Part shown: positions 12,552 through 24,741 of the stretch, piece by piece
Layout: each line of letters starts with the position of its first letter
How positions within the stretch are numbered: the stretch's first letter is position 1
NCBI GenBank assembly: GCA_003024175.1
Contig: MDYQ01000038.1
Coordinates: 1-64,000, forward strand
Source: Planoprotostelium fungivorum
Lineage: Eukaryota > Evosea > Variosea > Cavosteliida > Cavosteliaceae
Length of the DNA: 64,000 nt
Direction of reading: 5' to 3'
The notes under the pieces: model-generated
Databases searched by the model: none
Told to the model about the DNA's origin: nothing
Seen by the model: only the letters and a program-made list of their open reading frames with translations
Made by a program: the position numbers and the translations under genes

Positions 12552-15168
12552 ATGAAACGCGCAATCACTTTGCTGTTTCTCGCCCTCTCGACCACCGCCG
12601 TGTGGGCTGACCCGTGCCAGACGGGCTACTCTTGGTGCTCCGGCGTCAACTCGTGCTATGATCCCTCTCAGTACAGCTGTGACGCAGACCAGTATCACGG
12701 CCAGAATCGTCTCTGTGCCATCGGAACTACCTCATGCAACGACGTCTGCATCGCTTCGTGCGCCTATCAGTGTGGAACCGACGGCACGGTGAGTTCATCT
12801 CGTGCAGATGATGGAGACACGATCGACTGATGGAGGTTCAGTACACTGCCAAGATCGACCGCACTTGCTCTTCTCCTCCATCTTGTGTGACCGACAACAT
12901 GATGGCTTGCGGTGACGCGTGTTACGACAGCAGCAAATTCTGCTGCGTCTCTGGCCAGCCTCAAGACATCAGCACTTGCCCTCAGCCCACCTCGACTGTC
13001 TCTGACACGACTTGCAAGAGTCCCTTCGGTCTCTACAACGTCCGCTCTTTACTGGGAGGTCAATTCCGCATCAACGTTGGAAATAACGCCGCCTCCCCCG
13101 TGAACTTCACTCTGTCTGTCGGATCTCTCTTCGATCAGAAGGGTCAGCAGTGCTACATTTCCACCAGTGGTCAGCTTCTGGCCAGCCCAACCCCTCTCAC
13201 CACTGCTGCCAACGCCGTCGTCAAGACGATCTTCGGTATCTCTGGTGACTACCTCAGCCACGACGGTAGCCTCTTGTGGTACGCCTGCTCTGCGACATCG
13301 GGTGGCTCGAACTTGTTCATCAACAAGGTCAACGGTCTTGCCTGCTCTGCCAACTACTTGTACGCCACTCTCTCCGGCCCCACCGTGCCCACTCTGTCCA
13401 TCACTTCGGTTGTACCCTTAACCAACGTCATCAGCTCGGTACTGCCCTTGACCAAAGTCATCACTGCCATCTTACCATCCACCCCCAACCCCTCGGCAGC
13501 GACTACTGCTACCAACTCTATCCTTCCTGTCACGACCATCTCCATTCCTGGAGGCCCATCGATTCCCATCCCCTTCTGCTACTACTCCTTCGACAATGGT
13601 ACCGTGAACGGTCTGTTGAAGGACGACAGTGGAAACGGTAGAGTTGCCTCCGTGCTTGGCTTGCCCACTGTCATCTTGGGAAAGACGAAGCAGGCACTCG
13701 GCTTCGACTCTTCTTCTGGTTTCCAGGGCCTCAGACTCGATCAGACTGCCGGCCTCGACGGTGCTTTCACAATCGCCACTTGGTTGAAGGTGAGTCTCAC
13801 TCTTTCTGTTGTCTTGTAGACATCGCTGACATCGAACAGGCACAAGCCAGCAACAAAGTGATGAAGATCGTCACCACGAAGAAGGGTCTCTTCTCTCAGC
13901 TTACCGGCTGGGAACTCTCTCTCAACCCCGTCACAAAGATATGCACTTTCGCCTCCGGCTTCTCTAGCGTCTCCTGGAACACCAGCGTTCCCATCGACAC
14001 ATGGTTCCACTTGGCTTTCACTGCAGAGAAGAGTGGCAAGGTCATTCTGTACATCAACGGTGTCGCTGCAGCTGCTCAGAACATCGCCTTGTCCAAGCCC
14101 ACAGGATCGATCTACATCGCGGCCGACAAGACTGTCAGCAACTTCAAGGGTGCCCTCGATGACTTCCTCATGTTCACTCAGTCTCTCTCTGCCCAACAGA
14201 TCCTCTCGATCGTCAGCAACAAGAGTTCTGCCTCCGCATCTGCCTCCGCAGCGGTGACCTCTCAACCTTACATTCCCACCGACGCCGCCACGTCTGCACC
14301 CGCAACAGATGTAGTGACGACCTCTCAGCCCACCCCATCTGACGCCTCCATCACATCTGACGCTCCCATCACATCTGATGCTTCCACTCCATCTTCCACT
14401 GTCGCACCTTCATTCACCGCAGCTACCGGCAAGAAGTGCGGCTTACCCTGGCTGTACTGGTCCTTCGACATGATCAAGCAGGGAAGATGTACCGATGACT
14501 CTGGCCACGGCCGTCACGGTGCCTTCTCCACCGACATTTCTCTCATCACGGGTAAGCTGAGACAAGCTTTGAACTGGAAGAGTGGAAACCGCCTCTACAT
14601 CACTCTGCCAAAGTTCGATCTGAACAAGGCCTTCACCATTGCCACCTGGTTGCGCCTCGATGCGATCGGAGGAAAGAACGTCATCGCTACCACCAAAGCT
14701 CTTCTCAGCGGCTGGGAGCTCACCTTCGACGGCAACACCAAGCAGATCACCTTCCAAACATCTCAGGGCAGCTCCGTCAGCTGGGACGCTAAATCTCTCC
14801 GCGTTGGTGTGTGGTCTCACGTTGCCGTCGCCGTCAGTGCCGATCGTGCCGAACTCTACTTGGACGGCGTCTCATGTGGCGTCAAGTCCATCTCTGCTCT
14901 CGTCCAGAGCGTCGTAGGTCTCAACGTGGGAGGAAAGCTGTCCGCCGACCCTCTCCGTGGTACTCTCGACGAGTTCCTCGTCTTCGATCGCACTCTCGTC
15001 AAGGAGGAGATCGTCGATGCCAGAGACAAGTATCTCACTGGAGCGATCGTACCCGCCAACAATTGGAGCAAGCAGACGGGCTCGTACGACTGGGGAACTG
15101 GCTGGGAGCTTGGAAAGGTTCTCTCTAGCGTCAATTTGAACAGAGTGCAGAACTGGTGGATCTTCTGA
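12552..15168 (+). CDS. Secreted Cys-rich protein with two LamG/concanavalin A-like lectin domains
   Basis: The signal peptide MKRAITLLFLALSTTAVWA is followed by Cys-rich repeats (CQTGYSWCSGVNSCYDPSQ, and CGDACYDSSKFCC after the first intron). Next comes a domain of about 150 residues with NVRSLLGGQFRINVGNN, and a Pro/Thr/Ser/Ala-rich spacer. Two LamG-3/pentraxin-like beta-sandwich modules follow. The first has CYYSFDNGTVNGLLKDDSGN, FTIATWLK and DTWFHLAFTAEKSGKVILYI. The second has LYWSFDMIKQGRCTDDSGHG, AFTIATWLRLD and GVWSHVAVAVSADRAELYLD. Both end in a LDDFLMF/LDEFLVF motif. Introns are at about 12789-12838 and 13790-13839. Such proteins bind extracellular glycans, so a role in matrix, spore coat or prey binding is plausible but inferred. 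The coding sequence is GC-rich with strong codon bias, which suggests high expression. Confidence 0.82.
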
Positions 15169-15343
15169 ACCCCCTTCTCTGGACCTGCTGAATAGCATAA
15201 TACACATGTCATATGAGAGTGTTCTTCTTTCATAGCTTGAATTTTGGCGAATGAGTGAACTTCTTCAAGTGTAAGCCTCAGCTTCGACAATTATTCCTCT
15301 GAGTGAAATAAAAGGGTTTTAATTGTTTCTTGGGTAAAGGTGT

Positions 15344-15438
15344 TTACTCAGTTGCGGCAAGATCTGCTCCGTAGCCGGTCTCTGTATACGTGAACATCTT
15401 CATCATCAGATGTGCAATCACCGATCTCGTGATCACAC
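15344..15438 (-). pseudogene. Orphan C-terminal exon, possibly of a CBS-domain protein
   Basis: On the minus strand, after an acceptor-like TTTACGTAG, an open frame reads GVITRSVIAHLMMKMFTYTE and then TGYGADLAATE and TAA. The GVITRS start resembles the last strand of a CBS domain such as those ending CLC channels. No upstream exon is visible on this strand, because the next 700 bp hold an oppositely oriented gene. I read it as a leftover fragment. It could equally be chance coding potential in the 3' region between two genes. Confidence 0.3.
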
Positions 15439-15509
15439 CTACGTAAAGAAAAGCAGAGAAAAAGCGAAAACACGAGAACGCAGGGCCACATCATCAGATC
15501 GACAGCTCA

Positions 15510-16189
15510 ATGGCTCTCTTTCCTTCTTATAAACCACAGGTATTATAACGCACGCGTTTGTATCCTCTCTGATGGCGATATACTAGCAACAAGAAAATCA
15601 CAGACCATCTTGGACTCAATGCGGAACATTTCCAACCATCATCGACACGAAAGAGGAGGTAAATGACAACAAGAAAGAATCCAAAAAGAAGAGGAAGAAG
15701 GAAAAGAAGTCTAGGATCAAGATCACCCATCTCGATCATCTTCTAAAGGTGATGAATGTCCTTTTACCTCCAGTATTGGATTGACAATGTTGCAGTACGC
15801 CGAAAGATTCACAGAGGCACGAAAGGTGAAAGTCACTGGTGTCCTTCAGGACGAGTCTCTCTTTGCCCCTCCAAACCGAACAGATGGCTTCGATCTGAGA
15901 CTCAAAGACGGTGCGATGATCACTGCCATCTTTCAGAATGGGTAATCACATCTGCATTTGCACACCTGACGGATAATGCAGTCTTCCTCATAATTCAGTT
16001 GGGAAGAGAGACACGTTTCGTGGGAGATTAGAAGTCGAGACGATCGAGTCGCCTCAGTTAGAAGACTTTTTCATCCTCTATGTCGATGAGAAGAAACGAC
16101 CACCAAAGAGAAGGTCACAAGAGCGAGTGGAAGTACCGTCAGAAGAAGACATCCAACCATCATCCGATGATGTAATGGGCGATTGGTAA
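15510..16189 (+). CDS. Hypothetical basic protein with a Lys-rich segment
   Basis: Four exons splice in frame. The start MALFPSYKPQ is followed by a GTATT...CTAG intron, then TFPTIIDTKEEVNDNKKES and a run of Lys/Arg (KKKRKKEKKSR) that looks like a nuclear signal. ITHLDHLLK joins YAERFTEARKVKVTGVLQDE and NRTDGFDLRLKDGAMITAIF. The last exon ends LEDFFILYVDEKKRPPKRRS and DIQPSSDDVMGDW with TAA at 16187. The middle, with alternating hydrophobic strands, could be an OB-fold-like domain, but I recognise no family. The product is about 220 residues. The gene converges with GNL1, with only about 140 bp between the stops. Confidence 0.6.
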
Positions 16190-16327
16190 GAGACATGAGC
16201 TGTGCAAGAAGCAACCTGTGAATAGAAGACAAACGTGTGAACTATTTTTGTGTCCGTCCATCTCTTCCATTACTGCATCATCGAAGAAGAAGATCTCACA
16301 ACGAAGACTCATCCTCTTTATCCTTCA

Positions 16328-19110
16328 TCATCGTGTCGAACGACTCTGTTTGGCCTCCAAACGGTCGGACCATTCTTTTGCCTTCTCTGACTTCTTCCTC
16401 TGTGCCTTTGTCTCCGTCACTTTACTCTCTTTCTTTGCCACACTGATGATTCTCAGAGCTTCGGACAGCTGCTCGTCTTCATCTTCATCATCGTCGTCTA
16501 ACATGGACTGCAGCTGTTGTCGCCTCTTGTCCTTCTTCTTCTGCTTGCGATTCTAAAGAAGGTTCAGAATGTGTGTCGATCGAGATGGACGTCCATCACC
16601 TTGACCGGCTGTCTCTCATTCTCATCTTGGCTGTCTTCATCTTCCACGTGTTCTTCCGTCTCATGCGACATCTCATCCTCTTTAATCTCTTCTTGGTATC
16701 CTGGAGGTGGCCAGGAGATGGGAATCTTTCCATCGACACAATCTTTCAACAGTTCCAATCCTGATTGCATCATCAATCAGATGGACACGTTGCATGTTGC
16801 CTCATCACCTGCTCGGTGGACGTCTGAACGTCCAGTTCTGGCGATGAGATATCCCTTCTTGTAGCCGTAAGCCTCACAGATCTTGTATGGACTCCACAAC
16901 CTCTCATCTCCGGGCATATCGTCCTCGTCTGGGTATCTAAAGACATTCCATCAGTTCATATCACATGATGGATGCATCATATCATGTCATATCGATATCA
17001 TCCCGATCGATCGACGGAGGATGTGGAACGAGAGGAGACACACTTTAGACTGTATATCTTCTCAATAGAAACTCTCTCCGATAGATATCGGATGGCCGAG
17101 AACGGCTCTCTGACTTGAGCGATGGGATATAGACCACACAAAATCTGCAACGCCTTCGGTCGGTCTAGAGCCGGAAAGACCAATCCTGTCCTCTTCAGAG
17201 CGTGTCGGTGATTCATCATGATGATCACCCGGGCAATCACACAAGATGACATGAGGCGTAAGATGGATCGTCTGAAAGTGTTTCGTGTGGCCTGGAGTTC
17301 GACTGGTCGATACGACCTGTCTCATCGTCATCATCATCGACCTCTAAAAAGGTGTCGGCGTACCTTCTTTCCCATGAGTCCGTTGATGAGACTGCTCTTG
17401 CCCACGTTGGGGTGCCCCAGCATTCCCAAGACCACCTGCAGGTGTCAGTTCATCTACAACGAGTCAAAATAGTTCACTTGGTCTGCACCAGCCTCGTGGT
17501 CTTTCTCTTCTTTCTGTTAAGAGGTTAGAGAATAGAAGGAGCTCGTGACTTCACCTGCTCATCTTCGCCATCGTCATCATCGTCCGTCTCTTCATCATCA
17601 CTCTCGACAGCTTCTTCTCCCTTGTATTTCTTCTCTGGTACTCGATCAGGCGGGAAATTCCAATTTCAAATCTCACCCGGCGGTGCCAAGACGATCTTTT
17701 TTCCCGCCTTTTTTACGTCCAAGGCGTTGATCGCACCGAACAGACTCTCCATGCCACTCGATGTCTCATACCTTCTCTGTCTTCTCATCTTCCGCTTCTG
17801 GTTCATGTCTAATGTCTTAGACATGTCTATGATACTGAAAGAGTTGAAGGCCACCTGCAAAGATTAAAATGTCGGAAATGGATTTTATTTCGTCTCGTGG
17901 GGAACTCACCACGTGCATGTCTGGAAAATTCTCTTCAAAATATTTCTTCCAGGCTTCGACTACTTTTGCCTCTACCAGATCCTATTGTCATCAGCACCAT
18001 CACATCTCATCGCGATCAACACGTGACGCTCATCACCCGATTCACACATCGCCATTCATGATGATCATCACCTGTTTGTTCATGACCAAGACCATAGGCT
18101 TTCCCATATCGACTGTGATGTAATCGTAGAGTGCGGGGGGGAAGTGAAAGAGCGGGAACCGAGCATCCGTGACGAGAACGATGACGTCAGATTTTTCCGT
18201 CACCCTCCACAACTGTCTCCAGACCTGCACACGATTAGAAAATTCTCACATTTTTCATGGAAAATTGAAGATATCTGTGGAATTTTCGTGGAAATGTCAT
18301 GGAAGGCGAGTCGTAGTGGAAGATTATGTTCAATTTTCGTGGAATATCTCTCACCTCGATGTTGTGTTCGAAGTAATTGAGACGATCGTGAGGATATTCG
18401 TCGTAAATCTGGAAGATGGATCATCTACAACGCGCCACATGTATTCCTCTCACCTTAGCCAGCCATTCCTTGAAGGCTTTCATCTCTCTGTCCTCCAACT
18501 CGCTGGCGTTCAAACTGAAATTCCATTCTGGGCGCTTGGGTATGGCTATAGTCACATCGGTCAAGTATTCATTCAGAATACTCCAAGGCTGTATCGATTC
18601 AGATTTAAAATTCGTATCAGATGCACAGATCTCGATGACCTCGGTGTATGGAGGATGGATCACGATGATGTGTGATGTGTCATAAGACGTAAGTTGTTAA
18701 AGAGGAATACCTTTTCTCTCTTTTCCATGTCAAGAGGTCGCTGCGCGTCCGTCTTTCTCCTCTCAATCTCACCACGATCCTCTCTTTCAAAGACTGTCCT
18801 CAGATCTCTCTTCCTTCCTCCCTTGGGCAAGTGTTCCAGTTCGCTGACTGCGCGCAGCATGACATCACCCAAATCATCTTTACCGTTTTGATCTGTGATT
18901 ACCTGATGGAGATGAACGACGATAGAAAAAGAGACAAACCTTTGTCTCTGGATTCTCGTGACTCTGTACGTCTACAGTTTCATCGTCCAAGATCAATTCA
19001 GACGATACTTCTTCCTGTCTCTCACGTTCTTGATTCGTTCTCTTGTTCTCTCTCTTATCCTTCAATTGTTGTTTCTTCTGTTTGGCGCTGAAAGGCTTAC
19101 TGCGTGTCAT
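16328..19110 (-). CDS. GNL1: GNL1/HSR1-type circularly permuted GTPase
   Basis: The start MTRSKPFSAKQKKQQLKDKR is the basic N-terminus of GNL1. GTPase motifs appear in permuted order. A G5/G4 part comes first (DVIVLVTDARFPLFHFPPAL, GKPMVLVMNKQ). The G1 P-loop GMLGHPNVGKSSLINGLMGKK follows, split over two exons. G2 lies in STSRTPGHTKHFQTIHL and G3 is ILCDCPG. An acidic region (DEDSQDENE) and a Lys-rich tail with MLDDDDEDEDEQLSEALRI end the protein, with TGA at 16328. YlqF/YawG GTPases of this type act in ribosome biogenesis or nucleolar processes. About eleven introns are present; two of them, at about 17452 and 18420, carry half-sites of the intronic TCTACAACG motif in antisense. The C-terminus, rich in Lys/Glu, is typical. 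Confidence 0.92.
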
Positions 19111-19387
19111 GATCGTGATGCGGTGTGTTTTGAAACAATTCACGGATTTTCTCGTCCGCCTACAACGAAACAATAAAATACACATTTATTCACGGACATG
19201 ATTTATAGAGGGTGACCCGGTATAGACATGCATGTATATGTGAGCTCCCCATCCATGGAGGTACGCGTACGCAGCATGTGGAATATATCGAATTCGGATC
19301 CAAATTTGTCCTCCATTCCTCCTTGCGGAGGTTTGGAGGTGACACTGGCTCATCTCTTATCGTTCATACACTTCAACTCACATAAAC

Positions 19388-19928
19388 ATGAAGGCGACGC
19401 TCTTCCTCCTCACTCTCGCCGTGGTCCACGCGGTCGTGGTCTGTAAAGACTGCTCGAACCGAGACATCTTCAGCGATGCACAGTGCGTCGATGTGCAGTC
19501 AGGCAACTGTGCGCCCATCACTGACTGCAACGGGCTGACTCAGAATTCTCTGTATGTAGCCGAGGTGACCTCCGTGTCGTCTTCATCGGGACTGATGGAC
19601 GTAGAATTATTATGGACCTCCCACGGTGTACTATTTTTATAATAATAGACAGTGCCAGGGACAAGCTGTATCGCTTTTGTGTGGAAAGATCGGTCGTACT
19701 GGCATCAGCGCTCCCTGTGAATACCAGCAGCAGTACGGAAATCCTTACCAGCAACCCTACCCACAACAACCCTCTCAGCAACAACCATATCAGCAGCAGC
19801 CCTATCAGCAACAGCCTTACCAACAGCAACCTTATCAGCAGCAGCCACCCGGCTATGGAGGTTACGGACAACAACAGCAGTACAACCAGAAGCCCTACGC
19901 GAAACCAAAGACGGAGGAGACGGAATAA
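19388..19928 (+). CDS. Secreted Cys-rich protein with a PYQQQ-repeat tail
   Basis: Signal peptide MKATLFLLTLAVVHAVVV, then a Cys-rich part with CSNRDIFSDAQC and NCAPITDCNG. One 38-nt intron (about 19564-19601) joins NSLYVAE to NYYGPPTVYYFYNNRQCQGQ. After LLCGKIGRTGISAPCEY the protein becomes a Gln/Pro/Tyr tail of six or so QQPYQQ units, then PPGYGGYGQQQQYNQKPY. Such low-complexity tails suggest an extracellular structural or adhesive protein. There is no membrane anchor. Exact homologues are not recognised. Confidence 0.78.
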
Positions 19929-20091
19929 AGAAGATATCTCATTGTGTGATCGTGTGTGAGGTTCTCCCATTCTCCTCGCATGGATCACGATGTTCTGAGG
20001 ACATCAGAAGTGTTCGCAGAACTTTCCGAGCGGAAAGGTAGGCCCGAGCGCTTTTCATTCTCTCGAGGCAGATAGTATTAGTACTAGCAGC

Positions 20092-20707
20092 ATGCAGACC
20101 CTCCTCTTCTTGACTCTCTTCTCTGTCGCTGTCGTGGCTCACGACAAGATGATCTACCCTATCGCAAGAAATGCGGGTGTAGCTGTGAGTTTCATTCCAC
20201 ATCCGATAGGACTCATATTCGATACAGACTACGATGAACGCGAACGGATGTGATTCAGATACTGCTTCTCCCGTGATCGGTCTTCAATCGGGAGGTGTTC
20301 TGAATGTTACCTGGGGTCACGACCACAAAGGTGCTGGGTCTGGAAACGTGAGTCTGTTATCACATTGAGGAACATCTTCTGAAGCATGCAGATCATCATT
20401 GCGATGTCCACATATCCCCAGAATACCACTTCATTCACCATGGGCCCACAGACTCTCTCTTACAACAACTCGGTGAAGAATATCTCGTCCATCATCGTGT
20501 GCTGATCGAATCGACTAGACCGTCTTGTACAATGTCCCTCAATTGACGATGACGAAGCGTTACGTCTTGAGATGGTACTGGGAGTTCAACGGTAATACCT
20601 ACGTCTCCTGCACGGATGCTGTCGCCCAGTCTGGTAGTGATGGTGAGATGGTCAAGCCTGTTGCCTTGATCGTAATGATGCTGGCCTCCATCGCTCTCTT
20701 CTTGTAA
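20092..20707 (+). CDS. Small LPMO-like (copper His-brace-like) GPI-type surface protein
   Basis: The signal peptide MQTLLFLTLFSVAVVA is predicted to cleave just before HDKMIYPIARN, leaving a histidine as the first mature residue, as in lytic polysaccharide monooxygenases and the related BIM1/X325 copper proteins. Further LPMO-like text follows: GGVLNVTWGHDHKGAG supplies the second His, and a late strand reads RYVLRWYWEFNGNTYVSCTD. A hydrophobic C-terminus, VALIVMMLASIALFL, preceded by SGSDGEM looks like a GPI-attachment signal. Three introns (about 20185-20227, 20349-20392, 20470-20518) interrupt it. At about 160 residues it is much shorter than typical AA9/AA10 enzymes, nearer the X325 size. 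Whether it is catalytic or only binds copper is open. Confidence 0.68.
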
Positions 20708-20893
20708 CTTGAACTCTGTGTAACAACTATAAATGATGTAAAACGATCAAATGTCTGCTCCATTTTGGCATCCTTTGCGTGACTTCTACGCAATGTACAC
20801 ATGCATTAGGATGATTGTAATTGACAGAACCTCTTCGCATCTCCGCAGTCGTTGGTGTCTCTGCATAGAAAATGTTTCCTAAATCGAACAAAA

Positions 20894-23800
20894 ATGAGGG
20901 ACCACGTGACCTGCCCTACAACTCGCTGTGTCACGAAGCACAACGCAAACATGGTGAGACCATGCGTCATCAACTGCTCTGACCTCTACAGTCGACCAAG
21001 ATGATCATCATCAACGGAGGGAGGATAGCTCTCATCTTCTTCCTCACTCTCGCAGCGACTCATGTTGCCACACTGGTACGTGACACGACGACAGACGCAG
21101 AACGGTGGCAAAATGCTTTCTTAGACATTCCTACGGCAGAAGAGACCCGCCGACACCTACAGTATTACACATCCATCGCCCATTCTGCAGGTCCATTGTA
21201 CGTTCGACAACTGCACGTCTAAAGACGGATCAGGTACGACAGGTGATTATGAAACAGCCGTGTATACCCACGAGAGGTTCCTGGAATATGGATTCAACAG
21301 CACCATCTTGGAAGAGGAGGTCTTATTGTCTTATCCAATTCAGAGGAGGGTCACTCTATTGCATCCCGTCTTGTGAGATACGATGGATCCATCCTCCATA
21401 TCGTACATATCGTGATGTTGACTCCATGATACAGTTACGAGGCCAAGTTGAAAGAAGCAAGCTATTCACAAGACGATACCATGCATCATCCAGACGTAAT
21501 GGACACGTTCAATGGTGAGACTCCATACGATGACAGCAATCTAACTCTAACAGGATACTCACCCTCCGGAAACGTAACTGCTGAGGTCGTGTACGTAAAT
21601 TACGGCTCAAGAGCAGATTTCGATCTTCTCTTGGTGAGTGATGATCCACACCAACACATTGTCATCATCATGCACTAAAAATGTCCATCATATGATTCGT
21701 ACGCGATGTCATCTTCAGAATCATCCATCACTGTCTCACGCCCATCCATCGTGATCCGATGATGACGATCTTCTCATCATCACAGGCCAGCGGCGTCGAA
21801 TTGACCGGAAAAATTGCCCTCGCCCGCTACGGTGGATTATTCCGAGGTACGAAGGCGATGATCGCGCAGGAGTCTGGCATGATCGGACTCCTCATCTATT
21901 CAGACCCCATCGATGACGGGTGAGATGATTCAGACATCCGATCGTTCGGTCCCATCCATGCTCCATGTGCGATCGATGTGACACGGCGATCACATCGCAC
22001 ATCACGATGATGGACATCAGGATGATCGTGATGCGAGAGACTGACTCATGTCTACAAGATATCTAAGGGGTAATACCTTCCCAGACGGTCCGTACCGACC
22101 CACGACCGGAGTTCAGAGAGGCTCCGTACAATTTCTATCCATCTGCCCGGGTGACCCGCGGCGTCAGGTGGCTCGTTGTAGAACGACGATATCTCGCGCT
22201 GACGTCATCAGGTCTGTCAACCTGACGACGAGAATTACACCTACGAGAAGGGCATACCTTCTATACCCGTACAGCCTATTTCATTCGAAGACGCACTACC
22301 CATACTGCAGAACCTGGGAAATCATACGATTCCCAGGAACATGTGGCAGGGTGGGTCTCGTTGTAGATGGAATAGATAGAGATGCATGATGATCTATTTT
22401 TGGATTCACGAAGGATAGGTGCAGCGAACAACACTCACGTTGGGCCTGGACCGGCCGTAGTGAATCTATTTTTAGACGTCAAGTTCAACGTTACGACCAT
22501 GTGAGTAAGCTACATGTAGCTTGACTGATGGAGAACAGTTGGAACGTCGTGGGAACTATTCCCGGAACAAATCCAACGGAGACCGTGTTGCTGGGCAACC
22601 ACAGAGGTACGTGACATCTCTACCATCCATCGATACGAGGAAGTTCTTTCATCGATATCTCTTTGAACAATCCAACTGCATCTCATCATCTTACCATCGA
22701 TCAACATCGATCAACATCGATCGTGACACGAAACATCAGACGCTTGGGTCTTCGGTGCAGTGGACCCCAACTCCGGTTCTTCTGCCCTTCTGGCGACCGC
22801 CAGAGCTTTCGGAGTTCTCTACCGAAAGGGCTGGAGGCCCAAAAGAGTGAGCCGCCGGACTTTCCCCATCCTCACGAATCGACCCCATCTACAACGAGAC
22901 AAACTGACTCCTTCAACAGAATATCGTCTTTGCCTCGTGGGATGGTGAAGAGTATGGTCTGCTGGGGTCCACCGCATACGCGGAGAGAAAAGACAGAAAT
23001 AATGACGAAGGTGAGTATCTACAACTCTGTAGATGGAAGAATTACTGAAAGAAAAAGTGGTCGCGTACATCAACATGGACACGGCGGTAAGTGGGACCAC
23101 TTTGGATGCGGCGGCTTCACCTTCGCTAGAAAAAGTCTTCAGAAAGGTGAGAATACGAGCGTCTACAACGTTGTAGATTGACACCGTCAGGTCTTGGAAA
23201 AAGTCAAAGATCCGAATACGGGTGACATGGCAGGTTGTAGACGAACCTGACCCGTCGACAGGAACTCTTCTGTCGACACTCTTCCAGTCCAAAAAGATCA
23301 GGACGCTGGGCTCAGGCAGCGACTACACTTCCCTCTTGGACCACTTTGGTGTACCTTCCCTCGTACGTCGAAATTCACACGAGTTTTCTCCCAAATTTCT
23401 CACGAATCTCCACAGGATTTCAGCTTCGACGGCCACTATGGAGTCTACCACTCTGTCTACGACGATTTCTATTGGATGTCTCACTATGGCGACCCCACCT
23501 TCGAATATCACAGAGGTGAATGTCTATCAAAACTGCCAAAAAGTTGGATCTCACCCCTGGCAGCTGCGGCACAGATCTTCGGTCTGGTTGCCATGGAGAT
23601 AGCAGAGTCAGACACGGCTGCACTGGACTTTGTTCGATATTCTGAACGCCTGGAGGAATATTATGTGGAGACTCTGAACTACGTGAAGGCGATCAACAGC
23701 TCGATCGACATGAACGAGTTGAAAGATGTCATAGAAGATTTCAAAGAGGCTGCAGAAGAGTGAGATTTCATTTTATTCTTCCTCTCTTTCTCTCACTTTT

Positions 23801-24259
23801 TCTCTCTTTCTCTCTTTCACTTTTTTTTCTCTCGCTTTTTTCCTCTCTCTTTACTTATTTGTTCATTCATCTTTTACTGTCGTCTTTGCTTCTGTTTATT
23901 TCTTTTTTCGATTCGGCTGATGAAGAAAACCAGTTACGACAAGGACATCCAAAAGAACTCTCAAAAGAGGTGAATTCATTAACTCACGAAATCTCACCGA
24001 CATTCACCACCTCCACAGCGAATTGTACGCCCGCGCTACCAAGCTGGAGCGTGCCTTCATCGGAGAAATCGGTTTACCCGGTCGACCTTATTACCGGCAC
24101 GTCATCCAGGCGCCCGGCCTCTATGAAGGCTACGGCTCATCACCGTTCCCCGGCCTCATGCAAACCAGTGGACAGAGAAATTGGAAGATGTTCGATCGCC
24201 AGTATCGACTCTTGGTGGAGAGGATCGAAGCGGCGACATTGGTGTTGGAAGGGAAATAG
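20894..24259 (+). CDS. M28B peptidase, glutamate carboxypeptidase II (PSMA/NAALADase)-like type II membrane protein
   Basis: The spliced N-terminus [20 protein letters not shown] continues across an intron into a TM segment, [20 protein letters not shown], giving the type II topology of GCPII. A PA domain follows ([34 protein letters not shown]). The M28 zinc site is visible as [19 protein letters not shown], then [16 protein letters not shown] and [20 protein letters not shown]. The C-terminal helical dimerisation domain ends [20 protein letters not shown]. About fourteen introns interrupt it, several of them (about 22160, 22355, 22885, 23018, 23162) carrying the TCTACAACG motif or the full palindrome. 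Family members are zinc carboxypeptidases releasing C-terminal Glu/Asp. The start at 20894 was preferred over 21001 because it is in frame across the first intron. Confidence 0.92.
23162..23177. repeat. Intronic palindrome in the M28 peptidase gene
   Basis: Perfect copy inside a 45-nt intron that starts GTGAGAATACG and ends CCGTCAG; followed at once by TTGAC, a branch-point-like sequence. Confidence 0.9.
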
Positions 24260-24333
24260 AAGATAAAGGCGTCACGTGAAATGGTGCGATATTCGGTGTC
24301 TTGTAGAAACAAATGCTGATAAGATGCTCATGA

Positions 24334-24560
24334 TCACAATTTGTTGATGTCGATGATGTAAGCGTCGATTACCGTGGGTGTTCTCTGTACACCGCCGAAT
24401 ATTTGTGCGACTCTCCTTGCCACTTGTTCTGTCACCTGATCGTATGGTGCAGCACAAGTTATCTCGATCGACAGAAAGAACGCTCACTGGTACGATATTG
24501 CGCCAATTCGACGTCTCGGTTTTCATAACTAGAAGTTTCGCAAATCACGTCGATTCTCAT
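24334..24560 (-). CDS. Possible small protein, no recognised family
   Basis: A minus ATG opens MRIDVICETSSYENRDVELA. Further on, in another frame, lies the convincing stretch EITCAAPYDQVTEQVARRVA followed by QIFGGVQRTPTVIDAYIIDI and NKL, ending TGA at 24334. The two parts need an intron or a frame change near 24475-24500 that I cannot place cleanly on GT-AG rules. It is either a short two-exon gene of about 65 residues or a decayed one. It converges with the M28 peptidase gene. Confidence 0.38.
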
Positions 24561-24741
24561 GGTGAAGAAAGAGACGACCACGAACAAGTGTCAATATAAA
24601 TAAAACCGGATTCAATTATTATAGTGCGGCGACGAACTCAAATGTAAGACTTCAGCGAGAAATCTGCAAGTTTTCTTGCTCCACGGCCGTTCTGATATCA
24701 CACGCTAAGCTACCGCGAAATGCGTGCGTGAGGTCCCATTG

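Noticed and set aside
16218-16556. Ser-rich plus-strand ORF over the GNL1 3' end
   Set aside because: It is the antisense of the Lys/Glu-rich GNL1 tail; the minus frame is clearly the coding one.
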